A DNA stretch of 64,000 bases from positions 27,142-91,141 of the forward strand of contig JAEDJD010000007.1 of NCBI GenBank assembly GCA_016296505.1, given 5' to 3'. A program made the position numbers and the translations under genes. Of this stretch, positions 51,400 to 58,837 are shown one piece after another. This stretch comes from Oscillospiraceae bacterium. Lineage in GTDB: Bacteria > Bacillota > Clostridia > Oscillospirales > Ruminococcaceae. The first letter of the stretch is position 1. Every line of letters begins with the position of its first letter. The notes under the pieces were generated by a model. That model ran no database searches. It had not been told where the DNA came from and saw only the letters and a list, made by a program, of their open reading frames with translations.

Positions 51400-52173
51400 T
51401 TATTTTCGAGAGAACGGCTCTCCCTCACGCATGAGCGCCGCATACAAATCCTCTGGTATGCCGCGTGGTCCGCGGACAGATACAACACCGTAATCATGCA
51501 GCCGTTCCAATGTAAACTGCGTCTGCGGATAGCTTGCAAGCAGCTTCAGCCGGACAACCTTTTCCATATGCAGACCGCCCTGATTATAATGGCAGGGGAT
51601 ATCGGTTTCTGCTACCGCACACGCATAGGTCACCGCACCGATCGGTCTGCCCTCATAGATATAAAGTGTATCGCCAACGATAAATTTTCCGCTCTGTTTC
51701 CAAAATATTTCTCCGGTTACGGCAAGCGATTCTGCAAGATTTTCATATTGGGGATTTGCCGGAACCAGCCACGGCTTCGGCTCTGTCCGTACATTCCTGC
51801 CGCTGCCGCCGGAGACCAGCGCATAACTTGTTTGCAGCATGGCTATCACCTGTTCGAGCGGCACCGAACCATCCAGCAGAATTGAGATCCAGTTGTTTTT
51901 GTTCATGTGATATGCCGGATAGAAACCTTTTTGCAATATGACCGACCCGATCATCATTGCGTCGCATTTGGCATTCAAAACATCACAAGATTCATCGGAC
52001 GCACCCGTGATCCTGCAACGCGGGATCGACACAATCAACCCATACCATTTGCCGTTCGGATGCCGCAGAACCGCGTTAGCCGGCGTGCGCTGCCAAGGAT
52101 ACTCCGGCACTGTCTGATAAGTTTCGGCAGCAAAGTCTAAAATGCTCTGCCGATCGGCATAGTGCGTTTTCAT
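51400..52173 (-). CDS. MmcQ/YjbR-like protein with C-terminal PUA/EVE-like domain
   Basis: 257 aa. The first 125 residues follow the MmcQ/YjbR fold (PWQRTPANAVLRHPNGKWYG, HMNKNNWISILLDGSVPLEQ). The C-terminal half (GEIFWKQSGKFIVGDTLYIY then EGRPIGAVTYACAVAETDIP) resembles EVE/PUA-like domains that read modified bases. The fusion is the notable feature; its target is unknown. It is 26 bases upstream of the GH16 gene on the same strand but has no obvious link to it. Confidence 0.7.
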   Translation of the reverse strand: MKTHYADRQSILDFAAETYQTVPEYPWQRTPANAVLRHPNGKWYGLIVSIPRCRITGASDESCDVLNAKCDAMMIGSVILQKGFYPAYHMNKNNWISILLDGSVPLEQVIAMLQTSYALVSGGSGRNVRTEPKPWLVPANPQYENLAESLAVTGEIFWKQSGKFIVGDTLYIYEGRPIGAVTYACAVAETDIPCHYNQGGLHMEKVVRLKLLASYPQTQFTLERLHDYGVVSVRGPRGIPEDLYAALMREGEPFSRK

Positions 52174-52278
52174 ACAGCATATCCCCTTTCTTCTTCCGAT
52201 ATTATAACATATATTTTTTCAGAATACAACAGATAAAAACAAAAATATGCCCTATATCCAATCGACCGCATTCACTGC

Positions 52279-52307
52279 TTGCAATGTCCAAAAAAATATG
52301 CTACAAT
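52279..52307 (+). promoter_or_regulatory. SigA-type promoter of sigI-rsgI
   Basis: TTGCAA (52279-52284), 17 bp, TACAAT (52302-52307), 65 bases before sigI. Downstream, ACCCCG at 52318 might be part of a SigI promoter, but this is not convincing. Confidence 0.55.
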
Positions 52308-52372
52308 ATAAAAAATTACCCCGATTCTTCGGTGGATGAAACGTATTCTATTGTTAATATGGGGGTGATAAC

Positions 52373-53095
52373 ATGGAATCTGACGCTAAGCAGTTCATAT
52401 CCCGTGTCTATCAGGCCAAAACAGATCAAAAAAATGCCGATCAGTTAATTGCAGACTATATGCCGTTTATCCGATCGGAAACAGCCAAATTTCTCAAGCG
52501 AACACCCGCTCCGAGCGATGATGAACTCAGCATCGCTGTGTTCGCTTTTTATGAGGCGATCAATAGCTATGCAGAAAAACGCGGCGCTTTCCTGAACTTC
52601 GCTGCTCTGCAAATCAAAAACCGCCTGATTGACAATTATCGAAAAGAACGGCGCAATTTCGGTCATATCTCATTGGATTCTCCAGATGAGGAGCAAAATA
52701 CGCTGCTGGATACAATTCCAGATATGCACGACGCCTATGAAGAAGCCGATGTCCGCGAAGCAACCAGACTGGAAATTGCAGAGCTTTCAGCTCAAATGAC
52801 GAAGTTCGGCGTTTCAATGCATGACGTTGCGGAGAATTCTCCGCGGCAGGAACGAACATTGAAAAGCTGTCAAATAGCCATCGCTTATGCAAGAAGCCAT
52901 CCTGATATTCTGGATGGTTTTCTGCGAACAAAGCGCGTACCGCTCGCCAAGCTTGCAAAAGGCGCCGGCGTCGAACGCAAATCGCTGGAACGTCATCGCA
53001 GATATCTTGTCGCTGTCCTGCTGATCTGTACCAACGGCTATGAGATTTTACGCGGACACATTATGCAGGTACTCAAAGGGAGGGAGACTCCATGA
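52373..53095 (+). CDS. sigI: RNA polymerase sigma factor SigI
   Basis: 240 aa, family length. Region 2 reads PSDDELSIAVFAFYEAINSY and AALQIKNRLIDNYRKERRNF; the C-terminal SigI-specific region has FLRTKRVPLAKLAKGAGVER before the HTH end. In Clostridium thermocellum, SigI factors paired with RsgI sense polysaccharides and switch on cellulosome genes. It overlaps rsgI by four bases (ATGA). AGGGGGTGATAAC precedes the ATG. Confidence 0.9.
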   Translation: MESDAKQFISRVYQAKTDQKNADQLIADYMPFIRSETAKFLKRTPAPSDDELSIAVFAFYEAINSYAEKRGAFLNFAALQIKNRLIDNYRKERRNFGHISLDSPDEEQNTLLDTIPDMHDAYEEADVREATRLEIAELSAQMTKFGVSMHDVAENSPRQERTLKSCQIAIAYARSHPDILDGFLRTKRVPLAKLAKGAGVERKSLERHRRYLVAVLLICTNGYEILRGHIMQVLKGRETP

Positions 53096-54153
53096 ATTAT
53101 ATCGTTATGGAATGCCATGAGGCATATGCGATCCTCATGGACGAAGAATCGCGTTTTTTCCACGCCGCAAATTTGCATTACAACGTCGGTCAGACCGTCA
53201 CAGAACCGATCCTGATGCAACAATCTAACGTAGAAACAGACGTCGAAATGACTGCTGCCGCACCGCGCATCCGTCGTATTGTAATGCGCGTTACGGCTGC
53301 CGCTGCCTGTTTGCTGCTCGCTGCAGGCGCCGGATATTTCCACTTCATGCAGAATTATCACACCGACGCAATGGTAATCCTCAATTCAGACGCGAATATT
53401 CAGATGTATCTGAATAAAGAAGGTAAGGTTGTAAAGCTGCAAAGTGACAATGATGCAGGCACCGCACTGCTCGAAGGCTATGACGGTCGCCGGAAAAACA
53501 AAGTAACCGTAGCACATGAACTGCTCGCGCTCCAGAAAGCAAGCGGCAGCATCAACGACGGCGATACCGTTGAGGTTTATATCTCTGCACAGTCCACGGA
53601 CGCATTCGATGAATATAAAACAGAATTTGAATCGGATATCAGCAAGCTGAAGCTGAATGTCAATGTACAGAATCTCTCCGAGCATCCCGAGGTCACTGCA
53701 ACCACCAAGAAAGTGGTCGATACCAAAACAACCGAAGGCAAAACTGTACCAAAGAAGCCGGATCCGAAAAATGATCCCAAACCTCCTGCAAAGCCGGATA
53801 AAGATACAAAACCAGACGACGCCCTCAAAAATGACAGCGTACAGCCTCCAATATCAGACGCCCCGCCGGAGTCTTCTGCAGATTCGCCAAGCGTCCATAT
53901 TAAGCCGCCGATACCACCCGAACCAGGCGTTCATACAGATACAAAACCGGATGAAAGCGCCGACGCAAAGAAAAAACCGGATAAAGCCGATGAGAATTCC
54001 CCCAAGCCGGACAAGCCTGCTGCGCCAGAGCATGAGCAGCCGCCAGCAAATGTCAATCCCCCTGAGCCAGCAGACAACTCAAAGAAAAAACCGGAAAGAC
54101 TTGTGCCGCCACATTTGCAGAATATGTCGAAGCCGGATACAAACCAACCTTGA
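53092..54153 (+). CDS. rsgI: RsgI-type anti-sigma factor with Lys/Pro-rich ectodomain
   Basis: 353 aa. N-terminal RsgI domain (about 1-50, EAYAILMDEESRFFHAANLH), one membrane helix (about 64-82, VTAAAACLLLAAGAGYF), then the conserved extracytoplasmic region (AMVILNSDANIQMYLNKEGK, VTVAHELLALQKASGS). From about residue 205 the rest is low-complexity Lys/Pro/Asp (repeated KPD, KPP). Classical RsgI proteins end in a carbohydrate-binding or enzyme domain that senses fibre; here none is visible. It should hold SigI inactive at the membrane. Confidence 0.85.
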   Translation: MNYIVMECHEAYAILMDEESRFFHAANLHYNVGQTVTEPILMQQSNVETDVEMTAAAPRIRRIVMRVTAAAACLLLAAGAGYFHFMQNYHTDAMVILNSDANIQMYLNKEGKVVKLQSDNDAGTALLEGYDGRRKNKVTVAHELLALQKASGSINDGDTVEVYISAQSTDAFDEYKTEFESDISKLKLNVNVQNLSEHPEVTATTKKVVDTKTTEGKTVPKKPDPKNDPKPPAKPDKDTKPDDALKNDSVQPPISDAPPESSADSPSVHIKPPIPPEPGVHTDTKPDESADAKKKPDKADENSPKPDKPAAPEHEQPPANVNPPEPADNSKKKPERLVPPHLQNMSKPDTNQP

Positions 54154-54193
54154 TTCCTGATGCCGGCAGCCATGTCAATCCAATACGTATCAC

Positions 54194-54229
54194 AAAGGCG
54201 CTTTTGACGTTCCTGTCAGAAGCGTCTTT
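54194..54229 (+). terminator. Terminator of sigI-rsgI
   Basis: AAAGGCGCTTtTGAC pairs with GTCAgAAGCGTCTTT. Confidence 0.65.
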
Positions 54230-54318
54230 GTATATCTCTATGATGTTGACTTTGCAAATCCTTCATGATATAATAATCATGATATTTCATACCAACTGAA
54301 AACCGTATCGGGAGAAGC

Positions 54319-54803
54319 ATGATGGAAAAAAGCGCATAATAAAATTTTTGAAGATCATTGGAATCGAATTTGGTGTGATGCTGCTGATCACTGCGGCAGC
54401 GGCTTTCGCTTTATATGTGCAGTATTGGGGCAAAAAATATATTGGAAAATATAGCTCGATCCTATTCAGCGGTGATTCCTACGAATATAATTTATTCGCC
54501 TATTTGGGCGGCATTGTACTATATATTGGCTGTCTTTTATTTTTCTATTTCAAAATGCTGAGAAGCCATATAAAAAAGCTAACAGAATACGGAATCGGCT
54601 ATAAAATCATTGTCTGCTTACTATGCATTATCGTTTCTTTGGTAATGCTTGCGGCATTGGCGATCGTAAACTTCATAACTTTAGGATGGAATACGATTGA
54701 TCCGAATATTCTGAATCTATTAACCGTATTTGGATGGCCTATCATGAATGCGTTATTGATCGAAGCTATGATGATCTTCGATTGGCACAGAAAACAACAT
54801 TGA
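54319..54803 (+). pseudogene. Membrane-protein gene with a frameshift in a poly-A run
   Basis: GGGAGAAGC is followed by ATG ATG GAA AAA AGC GCA TAA. With one more A in the run at 54325-54330 the reading becomes MMEKKRIIKFLKIIGIEFGV and stays open to 54803: about four membrane helices (VMLLITAAAAFALYVQYWGK, GIVLYIGCLLFFYF, IIVCLLCIIVSLVMLAALAI, and one near the end). The only in-frame restart is a TTG at 54348 without a ribosome site. Family unknown. Same type of lesion as at 48110. Confidence 0.55.
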
Positions 54804-54828
54804 AAACGCCGAAGCCCTGAATATAAGC

Positions 54829-54872
54829 CAAGCCTGAGAAGAAATCAACGTCTTCTCAGGCTTGTTTTCTGT
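54829..54872 (+). terminator. Terminator after the frameshifted gene
   Basis: CAAGCCTGAGAAGA and TCTTCTCAGGCTTG, then TTTTCTG. Confidence 0.75.
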
Positions 54873-54893
54873 ACCATAACGCCTTCCTGCAAA

Positions 54894-54937
54894 CAAAAAA
54901 AGCCCTTCCCGTTATGCGGACAGCATGGCGGGAAGGG
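54894..54937 (-). terminator. Terminator of the repeat-protein gene
   Basis: CCCTTCCCG and CGGGAAGGG around a 17-base loop; the A run at 54894-54901 gives U's on the minus strand. Confidence 0.75.
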
Positions 54938-55024
54938 TGCGAAAATCATTCAACAGCCAATATAGGGAATAAATCGTGGGGTGAGAACGGATTACGCAGT
55001 CGGTATGGGAAACCGACAACGTAA

Positions 55025-55804
55025 TTATTCAGCTTCGGTGGTTTCAGTCTCGGCAGGAGCCTCGACTTCGACATCGTCAGATACTTCCTCCTTCTCCGGC
55101 TTTACCGGCTTTCCCGGCTTCACAGGAGCTTCCGGTTTTACAGGCGGTTCCGGCTTTTCCGTATTCTCCGGCTTTACAGGAGCTTCGGGCTTCACAGGAG
55201 CTTCCGGCTTCTCCGGCTTTTCAGCGTTTTCCGGCTTTACAGGCGCTTCCGGCTTCTCCGGCTTTTCAGCATTTTCCGGCTTCACAGGCGCTTCCGGCTT
55301 CGCCGGCTTCTCAAGATCATTCTTCAGATCGCCCTTGCAGAACTCAAACCAATTCAGCTTTGCATCTGCATCCTTGAAATCATCAAGCTCAAAATCAAAG
55401 GAATTTCCGATCATTTCGAGAATCTCATGCTTGCCGCTCTTCTTCGCAGGCTTTTCCGGCTTTGCAGCATCTTCATTCTCTGTGATTTCGGTATCTGTTT
55501 CCGAATCAGACGGGGTCTCAACCTCATCAGCAGGCTTTTCATCCTCGGTGATTTCCGTATCCACTTCCGGAATTACCGGCGTCTCAATCTGATCGGCAGG
55601 CTCTTCAGCGTCGATCGTCGGAGCATCGGTTTCATCGGTTGCCTCGGCCGTGGTCTCCTCAGCTTCCTGAGAGATCACAGTCTCAGTTTCCGGCGTCGGG
55701 TCGTTCTTCTCAGCCAGATTGCCTGCAAAAGCGGTGATGCCAGTTGCTGCGGACAGCACGGAGATCGCTGCGATTGCAGATACGATGCGCTTGTTTGCTT
55801 TCAT
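55025..55804 (-). CDS. Secreted acidic protein with KPEAPVKPE repeats
   Basis: 259 aa. Signal peptide (1 to about 28, cleavage near AFAGN), then a Thr/Glu/Asp-rich region (about 30-120), a short ordered segment (HEILEMIGNSFDFELDDFKD, LNWFEFCKGDLKNDL), then about 85 residues of KPEAPVKPENAEKPE repeats, two of them identical 15-residue units. It lacks an LPXTG or membrane anchor. The repeats resemble wall-spanning linkers. Function unknown; the Lys/Pro style resembles the RsgI tail upstream. Confidence 0.65.
   Translation of the reverse strand: MKANKRIVSAIAAISVLSAATGITAFAGNLAEKNDPTPETETVISQEAEETTAEATDETDAPTIDAEEPADQIETPVIPEVDTEITEDEKPADEVETPSDSETDTEITENEDAAKPEKPAKKSGKHEILEMIGNSFDFELDDFKDADAKLNWFEFCKGDLKNDLEKPAKPEAPVKPENAEKPEKPEAPVKPENAEKPEKPEAPVKPEAPVKPENTEKPEPPVKPEAPVKPGKPVKPEKEEVSDDVEVEAPAETETTEAE
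55090..55315 (-). repeat. 45 bp in-frame tandem repeats
   Basis: DNA repeats encoding the KPEAPVKPENAEKPE units. The units near 55190-55290 are nearly identical at DNA level, so unit number can change by slippage. Confidence 0.65.
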
Positions 55805-56068
55805 GATTTCTTACTCCTTTTTTCATAAGTTCTCTCCGGATTCCGGAGTGAAAAGCAAGTTTTGCTTTCTGTCTACAGGATACGGAGCCGCGTCTGAAAA
55901 AAAGGGGTATTTTCCAAAATTTATCAAAAAAATTTTTTATGATTTGTTTCACTGCAGAATCATATACACAAAAAATCGCCTGCATCCCCTACAGTGCAGG
56001 AAACGCAGGCATATTACAATGACCAATTTCTATTATACATATACGGCGCACCAAATGCGCACCGAAAT

Positions 56069-56875
56069 TCAAACGGAATTCATGAATTGCTGCTGAAGTG
56101 CCGCACGGGTTTCTTCCGCAAACGAATACTGCGTCATATATTCACCGTGAAAGGCGCGCATTGCCAGCGGCTCGCCGTTCAGAAAACGATAGTAATCGCA
56201 ATCAATCTGATTCACATTCACACTGACACCGCCCTGCATCCGGATCAGTACGTCCTCTGCGTCTGCCTGCCGGAGCGTTCTGGCAAGCTCTGTAATAATC
56301 GTCCGCACCATACTTTTACGGGTTTCCGTCGGGCTTTCATCCGGCCAGAGATTCCCGATTATCATATCATTGCTGCAAACAGCACCATGCCGATCAATCA
56401 AATACGCCAAAAGCTCCTTGCATTTCTGTCTAGTAAATTTCAGCGGCATACTTCCCTGAAACACCTCAAAGCTGCCAAAGCACTGCACACGCAGATTATG
56501 CGATTCCCACTGCGGCTCAGCACAGTGGCGCAAATGACTCAGCGCACGCACGACTGCCTGCTCGGTTACAGGCTTCATAATATAGTCGCTGGCATAGAGC
56601 GCAAAAGCTTCCGGCATATATTCGATATGTCCTGTAATGAAAATGATGTTCATACGCGGCTGCATCTGCTGCAATTTTTTTGCAAGTGTAACGCCGTCTA
56701 TTTTCGGCATTTCAATATCCAGAAACGCCGCGTCAATCAGCGTATGCGCCGCATCCTGCATCGCTGCATAAGCGTCGGTATAACCGATATGCATTCCGGC
56801 AGGATCCACTCGCTTCAAAATTCGCTGCAGCATACTGACAACTGCGCTTTTGTCGTCAACGATAATTGTCTGCAC
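56069..56875 (-). CDS. Response regulator with SARP-like output domain
   Basis: 268 aa. Receiver domain (1 to about 120): acidic pair VDDK, phospho-Asp in FLDIEMPKIDG, Thr in FITGH and Lys in IMKPV. The output half starts with VQCFGSFEVFQGSMPLKF and RQKCKELLAYLIDRHGAVCS, an OmpR-type winged helix with a short BTAD-like tail. Its kinase partner upstream overlaps the start by 20 bases but is interrupted by a stop codon, so signalling through it may be lost. Stop is at 56069; the ATG lacks a strong ribosome site and was probably coupled. Confidence 0.82.
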   Translation of the reverse strand: MQTIIVDDKSAVVSMLQRILKRVDPAGMHIGYTDAYAAMQDAAHTLIDAAFLDIEMPKIDGVTLAKKLQQMQPRMNIIFITGHIEYMPEAFALYASDYIMKPVTEQAVVRALSHLRHCAEPQWESHNLRVQCFGSFEVFQGSMPLKFTRQKCKELLAYLIDRHGAVCSNDMIIGNLWPDESPTETRKSMVRTIITELARTLRQADAEDVLIRMQGGVSVNVNQIDCDYYRFLNGEPLAMRAFHGEYMTQYSFAEETRAALQQQFMNSV

Positions 56876-57962
56876 GAGAAATTGCCCCCTTTTCCGGAAT
56901 CAGAATGGTTACTTTGGCACCGTCCGGATTGAGTGATATATTCAGTGTTCCGCCGCATTGCACGGCAAGCCGGTTTTCCACGTTTTTCAATCCGATACTC
57001 TGATGTGTTTTCTGCTGTGCGGTCAAATTTGCAGAGACATTTCCATTATCCGAAACCGTAATCTTTATGCACTGCCCAATCCGTTCTGTTTTGAGAAGCG
57101 CTTTTCCAGCGCCATCGCGCCGACTGAGCGCGCCGTGCTTGATCGCATTCTCAACAATCGGCTAAACAGTCAATGCCGGTATCTCAAAATCATCAGCAGC
57201 AATCTCGTATTCCAATACAAACGGCTGATCGGTACAGGCGTGCTCCAGCGCTTCATATGTACGGATATGCTCCAGCTCCGCCTCAAAGGGAATCAGATTA
57301 TCTGCGGTCAGCGCCGCCATATTGCCGCGCAAATATCCCGCAAATTGTGCGATGCAATCCGCAGCGGCGTCCGCATCCTGATAACAGAGATTCTGAATGC
57401 TCATCAGAACATTAAAAATGAAATGCGGCTGAATCTGCTCGGTCAGCAGCTTTGCCTGCCGCAATTCGAGATCTGCCGCCTTTGTCTCAATCTGTACGCC
57501 CGCCTCACGCCGAAAGCAAAGATACGTCAAAAGTATGGAAAGAGAAAAACCATATTGAACAAGATTGATTTCCGAATAAAAGTGCTGACCGGTACTTGCG
57601 AGCAGAACCGGCAGCAGGGCACATCCCAACATCAGAACAGGAATTGGCGTTTTACGATTCCAAAAACGTATTTTACCATCCGGTTCACAGAATGCGGCAC
57701 AGAGCAGCGTAACGCCGGCACATAGTCCAATAAAAAACGAAAGCATAAACATCAGCCAACCAATCCCCGTCGCATCCGGATTGCACGCGGATATGCCAAT
57801 AGAAACCGCATATAACGTCGCAACAAGATGAAGCGCTGCAAAAGCGGCAATCAAAAATACGCGGCGATCATACTGCTTACGAAACAGCGGCGTCAAAGCC
57901 GGAATCAGCATCGGAATTCCTGCTATCATCAGCGTAATGCTGACTGCATTCGCAGTTGACAT
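56856..57962 (-). pseudogene. LytS/YesM-type sensor kinase with an in-frame amber codon
   Basis: The minus strand encodes about six membrane helices, then LTEQIQPHFIFNVLMSIQNL with the phospho-acceptor His, then EIPALTV-TAG at 57164-57162. The same frame continues PIVENAIKHG, SDNG, SIGLKNVENRL and TILIPEKG to a TGA at 56856. The normal motif is LTVQPIVENAIKHG, so a single C to T change (CAG to TAG) split a 368-codon gene. The ATPase part has no start of its own. Read-through by an amber suppressor cannot be excluded. Confidence 0.8.
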
Positions 57963-57974
57963 AAAAATCCTCCC

Positions 57975-58644
57975 TTACTCCGACAGTGCTGCAAGCAGCT
58001 GCGCTGTTTTATGTGCGTGCATTGTAATACGAAACTGTACGATCAGCAGCATGAAAACAACTGCGCCGACAAGCCCATACGCAATCAATATAAGCGATGG
58101 AAATAGGGTAATAAAGGCGACAAGCGCCGCATATAAAATGCTGCTCATCATCTGAAGCAGAAATGTCATCCGAACGCCCTTTCCCTGCGTGGGATCGCCG
58201 CCGCAAAAATACCAAACCGCGCAGAAGCCGCTCTTTTGCAAAGCAAGTAAATAACTGCTGGACAACCAGATATACAAGATATCCCGCGATCATCAGGAAA
58301 TAGCGCGTATGCGGAATCCGCATAAACGTATTTTTCAATACAATCATAGAGACGTTCAGCATCAGCGCAACGGCTTCAATGACGCATTGCATCAGAAACC
58401 AGTTTTTAGATTCGTAAAAATACGGTGATGCGGCAGACGCTTCGGCTAGATGATTGGCAAGTGAAATTACCATCAGCATACGTAATGTTGTGAAAATCGC
58501 TGCGATTGGCAGCAGAAAATGCAGAATACTATAAGAACCAATCAGCATAAATACAATCACGACAGGCATCATCAGCATCAGAATCAAAATCATAGTTTCG
58601 ACGCGGCAAATGCTCCGGAATACGGACGACCGCAGAATATTCAT
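57975..58644 (-). pseudogene. Multi-pass membrane protein gene with a +1 frameshift
   Basis: From ATG 58644 (AAAGGAGTGG upstream) the frame gives about four helices (VETMILILMLMMPVVIVFML, YFLMIAGYLVYLVVQQLFTC) up to about 58230. There a second frame takes over and gives two more (MTFLLQMMSSILYAALVAFI, YGLVGAVVFMLLIVQFRITM), ending at 57975. Removing one A from the AAAA at about 58236 joins them. It lies 12 bases upstream of the broken kinase, so the whole signalling operon looks decayed. Confidence 0.65.
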
Positions 58645-58701
58645 GCAGCAGCCACTCCTTTGCCTGTGAATTCGGCAGCGGATTCGCCGCCGTTTCCTAT
58701 G

Positions 58702-58730
58702 ATTATATCACAGCAAGTACACTTTGTCAA
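58702..58730 (-). promoter_or_regulatory. Promoter of the two-component operon
   Basis: Minus strand TTGACA (58730-58725), 17 bp, TATAAT (58707-58702), perfect consensus even though the genes are broken. Confidence 0.75.
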
Positions 58731-58775
58731 ACAAAAACAGGAACGTCTTGTTTGACATAAATTCTTCGTATTCGG

Positions 58776-58804
58776 TTGACAACAGCATTTTACATTTGTA
58801 TAAT
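58776..58804 (+). promoter_or_regulatory. Promoter of the zinc-ribbon protein gene
   Basis: TTGACA (58776-58781), 17 bp, TATAAT (58799-58804), perfect consensus, back to back with the minus-strand promoter. Confidence 0.75.
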
Positions 58805-58837
58805 AATAGTGATGTAATACAAAGAGGTGACCACGCC

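Noticed and set aside
52318..52345. SigI autoregulatory promoter (ACCCCG ... CGTA)
   Set aside because: Spacing (18) and the -10 element deviate from known SigI promoters, and a good SigA promoter lies just upstream.
54319..54350. Programmed -1 frameshift at the A run
   Set aside because: The zero-frame codons GAA AAA AGC do not form an X XXY YYZ slippery heptamer, and no downstream stem was seen.
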